Assembly: GCA_945957185.1 (NCBI GenBank)
Contig: CAMFKA010000103.1
Coordinates: 1 to 7,297, forward strand
Direction of reading: 5' to 3'
Length of the DNA: 7,297 nt
Origin: an uncultured Chlamydiaceae bacterium
Lineage (GTDB): Bacteria; Chlamydiota; Chlamydiia; Chlamydiales; Parachlamydiaceae
Shown here: one piece after another, positions 1-5,350 of the stretch
Numbering within the stretch: the stretch's first letter is position 1
Layout: each line of letters begins with the position of its first letter
Made by a program: the position numbers and the translations under genes
The notes under the pieces: model-generated
What the model was told of the DNA's origin: nothing
What the model saw: only the letters and a program-made list of their open reading frames with translations
Database searches by the model: none

Positions 1-6
1 CCTACG

Positions 7-44
7 GTCCCTAAAAATGTCCCTATTGTCCCTTCCTTGTCCCT
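7..44. repeat. Four irregularly spaced GTCCCT words (AGGGAC on the minus strand)
   Basis: GTCCCT occurs at 7-12, 19-24, 28-33 and 39-44, with start-to-start spacings of 12, 9 and 11 bases. Read on the minus strand, AGGGAC follows directly after, and touches, the TAA stop of the last gene of the HAF operon. The spacers are AT-rich and not conserved. No GC-rich stem followed by a T-run is visible, so it does not look like a classical intrinsic terminator. The window begins here, so the cluster may extend upstream. The words are directly visible; any function (protein-binding site, degenerate intergenic repeat, or Shine-Dalgarno-like sequence for a next minus-strand gene) is conjecture. Confidence 0.5.
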
Positions 45-1075
45 TACTGTTCTGCGAAGAAAAAGTGGACTTCTCCCTTGAATTTACCCACTCCAACCAG
101 TTGGTTGTTGTCGTTGATGTCGCTGATTTGGATGATTTCCCAATCTTTTCGTTGGTCAGGGGGTAGCAATTTTGCAAATTCTACCGGTTTTTTCCCAGGA
201 AAGCAGACAACCGGCTTGCCATTTAACAATCCGGTCAAAGTGTGTGTCGCATTGACTTTCGAAACTCGCATCCCATCGATATCAAGTTGTTTATACTCAC
301 CTGTTTGAGAATTCCAGGCGAAGTTGTAGTAGAATTTTGGGACTCCCAAAACAATGGGATTGGCGTCTTTATACTCCACCCAGTAGGAGCAGTAGAACAC
401 GCCATCGGGAGTAGATGTTAACGTTTCCGGACGAATGACTCCTTCCGGAATTACCTTTGAGCGATAATTTTTAATCGAAGCAGCAACCTTTCCCTCTGTC
501 CACAGTGCTGGGTGAAGACCTCCCTCCACGATAGCAAAGCCATAAATTTGTCCTTGCGTTGTTAAGCCTTGAAATAGCCCTTCACATTCCGTGCACGTTT
601 TGTTTACACGAAGGATTTGTGGCTCTCCATGATGGTTTAAAAAGCAACCGGCAGCAACTCTATCATTTGAAAGGGTACTTAAGCACATTTTTTTCGATTT
701 TTTGATGTAAGGACCTGTCGGAAGAACAATTCTATCGCAACGCGGGCAGTTTCCCCCTTGCGGCCAAATTGCCCATTCCGTTTTTCTGTCCAGTGTGCGT
801 GTACCGACCAAAACATCAGCACGGTCGTTGACAGCATAAAAGCGAATCCGTTCATCGTCATCATCGGGGGAGAACTCTCCTTTGGATTTATCCCATGTGA
901 ATCCGCCTGAAGAGCGATTTGCGATGACGAGGCCTTCGTTATTAAGTCTGGGAGGCAAACGTTCGATTGCAAGATCTGTTAAGCCGACATCGTAAATTTG
1001 AAATGTTTTAGAAGGTGTTCTATCCCCCCATACGAAGGTAGAAAAGCATAAATACAACATTATGATTCTGATCAT
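44..1075 (-). CDS. Secreted HAF-repeat protein, predicted seven-bladed propeller (third gene of the paralogue operon)
   Basis: This 343-residue protein has a signal peptide at about 1-17 (hydrophobic core IIMLYLCFSTFVWG, then Asp-Arg), so it should be exported; there is no good lipobox. The rest divides into seven degenerate HAF-type units (pattern roughly: x-N-x-x-G-x-hydrophobic-x-G, then an aromatic strand such as FTW, AIWP, ALW, FAWN), at about 41-61, 79-104, 132-157, 167-192, 218-256, 271-291 and 316-342. The last unit, with DINDNNQLVGVG, is the clearest. Seven units suggest a seven-bladed beta-propeller, an inference from repeat count. It is the shortest paralogue and the only one with two CxxC pairs (Cys110/113 and Cys161/164). 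The ATG lies in an ATGA overlap with the stop of the upstream gene, and GGAG at 1081-1084 sits five bases before it, so translation is probably coupled. Molecular function is unknown; a role at the cell surface or in the periplasm is the most that can be said. Confidence 0.85.
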   Translation of the reverse strand: MIRIIMLYLCFSTFVWGDRTPSKTFQIYDVGLTDLAIERLPPRLNNEGLVIANRSSGGFTWDKSKGEFSPDDDDERIRFYAVNDRADVLVGTRTLDRKTEWAIWPQGGNCPRCDRIVLPTGPYIKKSKKMCLSTLSNDRVAAGCFLNHHGEPQILRVNKTCTECEGLFQGLTTQGQIYGFAIVEGGLHPALWTEGKVAASIKNYRSKVIPEGVIRPETLTSTPDGVFYCSYWVEYKDANPIVLGVPKFYYNFAWNSQTGEYKQLDIDGMRVSKVNATHTLTGLLNGKPVVCFPGKKPVEFAKLLPPDQRKDWEIIQISDINDNNQLVGVGKFKGEVHFFFAEQ

Positions 1076-2187
1076 AGCGGCTCCGCAAGAAAAATATGCG
1101 TCTTTCCTTTGTAGGTACCGTACCCTACAATGTAACCTGTCGCATTGATACCGGTGGCTTCCAGCAATTCCCAGTTGAGCAACTCTTCGAATGCCATCAG
1201 TGACTCCAAAGCAACAGGACGACGCTCTTTTTCACACATTGCCGCACGATTTTGCCAACTCCCCACTAACGTATCGTTTTCGCTGATATTTGAAAGACGC
1301 ATTCCTTCCAAATCGAGTTGTTCGATTTTTGATTCTTTGGGAATCCATACAAATCCGTAATGGTAAGTGGAGCCTTTTACAGATTCTTCGTGAGAGCCGT
1401 GCTTCAACCAATAATTTCCATAGACAGCGTCATTTTCCGACACTAAAATATCGGAAAATTCCATCCAGCCGACAGGGAACAGTTTATCGCGGTAGTTGCG
1501 CATCACTTCAAAACCTGATTCAGGGCTCCATACAAAAGGAGAAAACACTTTCATCTCTTCGTACAAACCTGCGATCGTGTTTTTACTGTTGTTTGCACGC
1601 GCCTTTCCTGAAGCCATCACTCCGGTAACCTTTTCCAGGGAATTTATCCCTTCGAAGCGATTCCAAATGATGGGAGAAAAGCTGCCTCCCTCCTTTTTGA
1701 AACCGACGACCTGTTCTTGGCGATTGAATGCAGTTAAGATGATATCGGAAGCGAATGGATCGAAAGAGTGAATATGCTGTCTTTGACCGTAATCACTACC
1801 ATTATATGGCCACAGCATCCATTCTGTGGAGTCGAAGCCCCTCTCAATTGCGATCAGCAAATCACCATTATCATTGATACCCATGATGTAGAGTCTCATC
1901 CCCTCATATCTAGGCTTAAAAGTATCGGAAGAAGGCTTGAGAGACTTTACAATCCCGCCTTCTAAAGTGTTCCAAGAGATTTGTCCTCTATTATTGATGT
2001 CGGGAGCATATGACAATCCTTGCTGCAATTTGGTTAGCTTCGTTACTGTAACGTCCGTTTCTCCAAGATCGATAAGACGGTACTTACGAATAGGTGAAGG
2101 GACGTGTTGCAATTCTTCGATGTGAGGGGTAAAAGCATCAATCGTAGGCACGCAGATCAAAATCATCAGAAGCGCCCATCTCCACAT
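1072..2187 (-). CDS. Secreted HAF-repeat protein, predicted seven-bladed propeller (second gene of the paralogue operon)
   Basis: From the ATG at 2187 this is a 371-residue protein. A GTG three bases earlier (2190) would add one residue, but the purine-rich AAGGGAG site at 2194-2200 is better spaced for the ATG. The signal peptide spans about 1-18 (WRWALLMILICVPTIDA, then Phe). The mature part opens with YRLIDLGETD, which is also found in the first paralogue. Seven HAF-like units follow at about 61-81 (DINNRGQISW), 101-127 (GINDNGDLL, ending EWMLWP), 151-176, 196-221 (ending PFVW), 246-283, 298-319 and 344-370 (ending HIFLAEP). It shares the block LDLEGMRLS and the C-terminal WELL...GYIVGYG...K...HIFLAE layout with its neighbours, so the three genes are ancient tandem duplicates. 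It overlaps the upstream gene by one base (TGATG) and the downstream gene by four. No enzymatic motif is seen and the function is unknown. HAF-repeat proteins are generally thought extracellular, which fits the signal peptide. Confidence 0.85.
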   Translation of the reverse strand: MWRWALLMILICVPTIDAFTPHIEELQHVPSPIRKYRLIDLGETDVTVTKLTKLQQGLSYAPDINNRGQISWNTLEGGIVKSLKPSSDTFKPRYEGMRLYIMGINDNGDLLIAIERGFDSTEWMLWPYNGSDYGQRQHIHSFDPFASDIILTAFNRQEQVVGFKKEGGSFSPIIWNRFEGINSLEKVTGVMASGKARANNSKNTIAGLYEEMKVFSPFVWSPESGFEVMRNYRDKLFPVGWMEFSDILVSENDAVYGNYWLKHGSHEESVKGSTYHYGFVWIPKESKIEQLDLEGMRLSNISENDTLVGSWQNRAAMCEKERRPVALESLMAFEELLNWELLEATGINATGYIVGYGTYKGKTHIFLAEPL

Positions 2188-3440
2188 CACTTGCTCCCTT
2201 TAACATCGGGAGAAGCATTCTCGAAAATATATTTGATGAGGGGTTCTTGTTTAGGAAGTTCTTGTTTAACTTCCGGTTGTGGCAGAGGAGGAGGTGGTGG
2301 TGGCGGCAACTCCTCAAGGCGCTTTGGCGACGGTACAGCATGAAAAAGGTGATACCGCCCTTCTACTTTTCCGACGCCCACCAAGGCGCAGGCATCATTT
2401 AGATCTGAAATATCGATTAATTCCCATCCTGCGGGAAGATCTTGAATGAGAGTGGATAGAAGAACCGGTTCTAAAAACCGTTGATACAATGCCGCTTCCC
2501 CGTTTAAAGAGCCTCCAAAAACGTATTTGGAGTTAACAGCATTTAATTTAAGGTCCCCCAATCGAGTCAAGCGAAGATCGTGAGAGCGGGGATACCAAAT
2601 ATAGTGATAAATCTCATCGCCAACAGTGACCTGTCCGTAGACAGTATCGTCTTGATCGATAAGCGGGTAGTTAAAACAAACAGAATCGGAGCAGATGGGT
2701 TTCCGCAATTGAGCTTTGATAAGAGGAATATAATCTGAAAGGCGCTCTAAGCCCCACTTATCATTCCAAGCAAACGGATAAAACACCTGTGGGTCACAAT
2801 GAGGGGGATAAAACGTCCCCACAACAGTCCCGTTGTTGTTGACATCCCAAGCAACGCCTTCAAGGTCCCAACCAAAGAAGAATCCTAAGTGATGGAGTCC
2901 GGTAGTCGAGCTCCAATGCACAGGGCGGTAGCGGCCTGCAGGCCGAAAAATGCCTACAGCGGTTCCCTGATCGTTTAAAGAGCGAAAATAGAGATCGCCG
3001 GCGGGAATCCCCTCTCCCCAAATAGACACCTCCTTCACCTTGCGAAGAAGATCCATTTTCCACAAATTCCACTGCATATTTTCCGGAGATGGCTCAAAAG
3101 TCAGCAGCAAATCTGTTTGATTATTGATGCCGAAAAGATGCCCTGGAATATAGTTTTTTTGGATAGCGACCTCTCCGGACCCCTGCTGACGAATAAAAGC
3201 TTGCTCAATGGTGTTATAAGCGACGATACCGCTGTTTGTGATCCTCGGCGCAAAGGTTTGCGGGAGCGAAAAGCGATCCAGGCATTCGGGGGGTAAATCG
3301 GTTTCTCCCAAATCGATAAGCGTGTAATTTTCGGGAATTACTCCGATAGGCTTACAATTTTCGATCTTGGGAAGAGCTCCACAATCCCATCCGTAAGCGA
3401 ATACCGCAAAAATCTGTAAGAAAAAAAATATTTTATACAT
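2187..3440 (-). CDS. Secreted HAF-repeat propeller protein with polyproline C-terminal tail (first gene of the paralogue operon)
   Basis: This 417-residue protein is the longest of the three paralogues. The signal peptide covers about 1-17 (KIFFFLQIFAVFAYG, then Trp-Asp-Cys). Mature residues 39-48 carry YTLIDLGETD, shared with the second paralogue. Seven HAF-like units follow at about 64-85, 101-127 (GINNQTDLL, ending WNLWK), 152-176 (SLNDQGTAVG, ending PVHW), 197-225 (DVNNNGTVVG, ending PFAW), 260-284, 298-319 and 343-369 (SDLNDACALVGVG, ending HLFHAVP). After the propeller comes a roughly 48-residue tail with no counterpart in the other two: LEEL, seven prolines at 379-385, LPQPE, then a Lys/Glu/Pro stretch. 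Such a tail could span a wall or membrane layer, or bind a polyproline-recognising partner. The mature chain has seven cysteines, so disulfides are possible in an oxidising compartment. No good Shine-Dalgarno precedes the ATG. It is the lead gene, divergent from deoC. Function unknown. Confidence 0.85.
   Translation of the reverse strand: MYKIFFFLQIFAVFAYGWDCGALPKIENCKPIGVIPENYTLIDLGETDLPPECLDRFSLPQTFAPRITNSGIVAYNTIEQAFIRQQGSGEVAIQKNYIPGHLFGINNQTDLLLTFEPSPENMQWNLWKMDLLRKVKEVSIWGEGIPAGDLYFRSLNDQGTAVGIFRPAGRYRPVHWSSTTGLHHLGFFFGWDLEGVAWDVNNNGTVVGTFYPPHCDPQVFYPFAWNDKWGLERLSDYIPLIKAQLRKPICSDSVCFNYPLIDQDDTVYGQVTVGDEIYHYIWYPRSHDLRLTRLGDLKLNAVNSKYVFGGSLNGEAALYQRFLEPVLLSTLIQDLPAGWELIDISDLNDACALVGVGKVEGRYHLFHAVPSPKRLEELPPPPPPPLPQPEVKQELPKQEPLIKYIFENASPDVKGSK
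2194..2200 (-). promoter_or_regulatory. Ribosome binding site that selects the ATG start of the second HAF gene
   Basis: On the minus strand the sequence reads AAGGGAG, six bases, then ATG at 2187; the six spacer bases end in an in-frame GTG (2190). Spacing to the GTG would be only three bases, so the ATG is preferred. The site lies inside the last codons of the first HAF gene, whose TGA overlaps the ATG by one base, a typical arrangement for termination-reinitiation coupling. Confidence 0.6.
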
Positions 3441-3451
3441 AATCTAGGTTC

Positions 3452-3480
3452 ATACTAGACATCTGTGGAAAATTTCGCAA
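3452..3480 (-). promoter_or_regulatory. Candidate sigma70-type promoter for the HAF operon
   Basis: On the minus strand TTGCGA (3475-3480, four of six consensus matches) and TAGTAT (3452-3457, four of six) are separated by exactly 17 bases. Transcription would begin near 3445, only about five bases before the ATG at 3440. That gives a nearly leaderless message, which would agree with the lack of a visible Shine-Dalgarno site there. On the plus strand of the same 63-base gap, TAGACA (3456-3461) and TAAAAT (3481-3486) resemble -35 and -10 boxes for deoC, but their 19-base spacing and a start point falling in the ribosome binding site make that pair weak. Matches this short occur by chance, so the call is tentative. 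Confidence 0.3.
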
Positions 3481-3490
3481 TAAAATCAAA

Positions 3491-3495
3491 AGAGG
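3491..3495 (+). promoter_or_regulatory. Ribosome binding site that selects the deoC start
   Basis: AGAGG lies eight bases before the ATG at 3504. It supports that ATG over the upstream in-frame GTG at 3465, which has no comparable site and would add 13 residues not expected in this family. Confidence 0.6.
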
Positions 3496-3503
3496 CAATT
3501 TCG

Positions 3504-4148
3504 ATGGACAAACCAATCAACTCCTACATCGACTACACTTTGCTAAAACCTGACGCCTCTGAAACGGAGATTCGGGAACTCTGCCAAGAAGCAATACGGC
3601 AACAATATGCAGCTGTCTGCGTGCAGCCTACTTGGGTGAAGGCGGCTCGCGAGCTGTTGAATGGCTCCCCTGTAAAATTGTGCACTGTTGTGGGGTTTCC
3701 TTTAGGAGCTAACACGATCGAATCAAAATCGCGAGAAGCTGCAGAGCTAGTGAACTTGGGTGCCGATGAGATTGACATGGTCGTAAACATTTCAGCATTA
3801 AAGGCTCACGATTACGAAGCTGTGCGACAAGAAATCGAAGCTGTTGTTCGAGCTTCGAAACCGGCAATTGTGAAAGTGATCGTGGAAACGTGTCTTCTTA
3901 CAGATGAGGAAAAAATAGCGGTCGCAAAGGTAGTAGTGGAAGCGGGAGCTTCCTACGTCAAAACGTCGACCGGCTATGCGAAATCGGGCGCCACTGCTCA
4001 TGACGTCGAGTTATTAAGGCAGGCTGTTGGACCTCATTTTGGTGTGAAAGCGTCGGGAGGAATACGCGATCTCACTACAGCATTGGCAATGATTGAAGCC
4101 GGAGCTTCCAGAATTGGAACCAGTACCTCCTTTCTTTTACAAAAATAA
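3504..4148 (+). CDS. deoC: Deoxyribose-phosphate aldolase (DERA)
   Basis: This cytosolic class I aldolase reversibly splits 2-deoxy-D-ribose-5-phosphate into acetaldehyde and glyceraldehyde-3-phosphate, the last step of deoxynucleoside salvage into central carbon metabolism. From the ATG at 3504 it has 214 residues, close to the usual 210-225 of the short bacterial form. The single TIM-barrel domain carries the family signatures: IDYTLLKPDAS (9-19), VVGFPLGAN (62-70), DEIDMV (88-93), VETCLLTDEE (127-136), YVKTSTGY (151-158) and VKASGGIR (181-188). Lys153 is the expected Schiff-base lysine, and Lys182 and Asp91 the partner residues (equivalents of E. coli Lys167, Lys201 and Asp102). Tyr11 replaces the His common in IDHTLLKP, at a position that is not catalytic. 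The chain stops at SFLLQK, so the short C-terminal tail ending in Tyr that many homologues use is missing. It is divergent from the HAF operon and lies 66 bases before prpC on the same strand. No deoA, deoB or deoD is in the window. Confidence 0.95.
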   Translation: MDKPINSYIDYTLLKPDASETEIRELCQEAIRQQYAAVCVQPTWVKAARELLNGSPVKLCTVVGFPLGANTIESKSREAAELVNLGADEIDMVVNISALKAHDYEAVRQEIEAVVRASKPAIVKVIVETCLLTDEEKIAVAKVVVEAGASYVKTSTGYAKSGATAHDVELLRQAVGPHFGVKASGGIRDLTTALAMIEAGASRIGTSTSFLLQK

Positions 4149-4214
4149 ATTCAAATAAAAATTTAAATCTGTCATGAGATTAACTTTATACCGAACAACA
4201 AAAAGTGATTTCTC
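4149..4214 (+). promoter_or_regulatory. AT-rich gap between deoC and prpC, possible prpC promoter region
   Basis: These 66 bases are strongly AT-rich (runs such as AAATAAAAATTTAAAT), unlike the coding sequence on either side. I see no GC-rich stem with a T-run, so no clear deoC terminator. TTTAAA at 4162-4167 and TATACC at 4188-4193 resemble promoter boxes, but their 20-base spacing is too long to trust. Only a poor ribosome binding site (AAAAGTGA, 4201-4208) precedes the prpC ATG. The gap is compatible either with a separate prp promoter or with read-through from deoC; the sequence does not decide. Confidence 0.25.
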
Positions 4215-5348
4215 ATGGTGGATACTAAAGAGAAAAAAAAGGAAGGCGGACTCGCGGGAATCGTTGCGGGAGACTCTGCAATTTGCCTCTGTGGTGTCGA
4301 AGAGCAAAGCCTTCGCTACCGCGGTTATGCCATCGAAGATCTTGCTAACTTAGGCAGCTTCGAAGAAACCGCTTACCTTCTCCTCCACAAAAAACTCCCC
4401 ACAAAAAGTGAAATAAAACAATTTTATAAAAATCTAGAGAATAAAAGAGACTTACCTTCCCACCTCAAATCGATTCTTAGTGAAATCCCCCCATCTGCAA
4501 ATATGATGGATGTGATGCGTTCAGGATGCTCTCTCTTGGGGAATTTCGAACCTGAAAGCCCCGAAAACACTCAAGAATCCATTGCAGAACGATTGTTAGC
4601 AATTTTCCCTTCTATTCTCCTCTACTGGTATAAATCTCATACTCTGCAACCAATCGTCAGCCTCAACTCCGGTGACCCCTCCACAGCAGGACAGTTCCTA
4701 TTTCTATTACATGGCAAGCCCCCTAGCGAATCGCACAGAAGAGCTTTGGACATCTCCCTAACTCTGTATGCGGAACATGAATTCAACGCTTCCACTTTCA
4801 CTGTACGCACAATAGCAAGCACGCTTTCCGATTTCTACTCGGCAATCTGCGGAGGAATTGGCGCTTTACGCGGCCCTCTTCATGGGGGAGCCAACGAATT
4901 CGCAATGGAACTCATTCAGCAATACCACACTCCTGACGAGGCGGAGCAGAGTATTTTAAAAATGTTGGAAGAGAAGAAACTCATTATGGGTTTCGGTCAC
5001 CGTGTCTACACCACGCGAGACCCCCGCTCGGACATCATCAAAAAGGAAGCTGCAAGGCTGGCTGAAGAGATGGGCGACACACGTTACTACCCCATTGCAG
5101 AACGAATCGAAGCGGTGATGAGAAGAGAAAAGAAATTGTTTCCAAATCTCGATTTTTACAGCGCTCTCGTCTACCACTACTGCGGCATCCCTATCAAAAT
5201 GTTCACACCTTTGTTTGTGATTTCCCGCGTGACGGGCTGGTCGGCACATCTGATGGAACAACGCGCTCACAACAAGCTGATTCGTCCCTTATCCCACTAC
5301 ACGGGACCTGTGCCGTCTCCGTGGATTGATTATCAGCACAGAGAGTAA
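4215..5348 (+). CDS. prpC: 2-methylcitrate synthase (citrate synthase family)
   Basis: PrpC condenses propionyl-CoA with oxaloacetate to 2-methylcitrate, the entry step of the 2-methylcitrate cycle that detoxifies and uses propionate; such enzymes often retain some citrate synthase activity. At 377 residues it matches the short type II methylcitrate/citrate synthase form and not the roughly 430-residue hexameric GltA type. The N-terminus GGLAGIVAGDSAIC (11-24) and RYRGYAIEDL (34-43) are typical. Catalytic residues appear to be His223 (GPLHGGANE), His262 (GFGHRVY) and Asp313 (NLDFYSA). EHEFNASTF (187-195), FPNLDFYSA and FTPLFVISRVTGWSAH (330-345) favour 2-methylcitrate over plain citrate synthase, as does the adjacent prpD. 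The C-terminus IRPLSHYTGP (356-365) is intact. It stops two bases before prpD, so the two are co-transcribed. The start has a weak ribosome binding site but no better in-frame alternative. A true citrate synthase role cannot be excluded from sequence alone. Confidence 0.93.
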   Translation: MVDTKEKKKEGGLAGIVAGDSAICLCGVEEQSLRYRGYAIEDLANLGSFEETAYLLLHKKLPTKSEIKQFYKNLENKRDLPSHLKSILSEIPPSANMMDVMRSGCSLLGNFEPESPENTQESIAERLLAIFPSILLYWYKSHTLQPIVSLNSGDPSTAGQFLFLLHGKPPSESHRRALDISLTLYAEHEFNASTFTVRTIASTLSDFYSAICGGIGALRGPLHGGANEFAMELIQQYHTPDEAEQSILKMLEEKKLIMGFGHRVYTTRDPRSDIIKKEAARLAEEMGDTRYYPIAERIEAVMRREKKLFPNLDFYSALVYHYCGIPIKMFTPLFVISRVTGWSAHLMEQRAHNKLIRPLSHYTGPVPSPWIDYQHRE

Positions 5349-5350
5349 AC

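Noticed and set aside
7..44. GTCCCT cluster as a CRISPR array or intrinsic terminator
   Set aside because: The units are six bases with 3-6 base spacers, far too short for CRISPR, and no inverted repeat followed by a T-run is visible.
78..308. Plus-strand open frame of 76 codons opposite the third HAF gene
   Set aside because: It lies antisense within a well supported signal-peptide-bearing HAF gene, and its translation shows no recognisable family or repeat structure.
1145..2125. Several plus-strand open frames (62-112 codons) opposite the second HAF gene
   Set aside because: They overlap one another in different frames, are antisense to a repeat protein with clear paralogues on both sides, and their translations are low-complexity or unstructured.
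2104..2343. Plus-strand frame encoding a polyglycine run
   Set aside because: The glycine run is only the reverse-strand reading of the proline codons in the tail of the first HAF protein.
2187..3440. HAF proteins as lipoproteins
   Set aside because: Cysteines near the ends of the three signal peptides are not preceded by a lipobox with a small residue at -1, so cleavage by ordinary signal peptidase is more likely.
3465..3503. Longer deoC start at the GTG codon at 3465
   Set aside because: There is no ribosome binding site before it, the extra 13 residues are not typical of DeoC, and the ATG at 3504 has AGAGG eight bases upstream.
4956..5270. Minus-strand open frame of 104 codons inside prpC
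   Set aside because: It is antisense to the most conserved part of prpC (both His motifs and the Asp motif), has no visible family features, and has neighbouring genes tightly packed on the plus strand.
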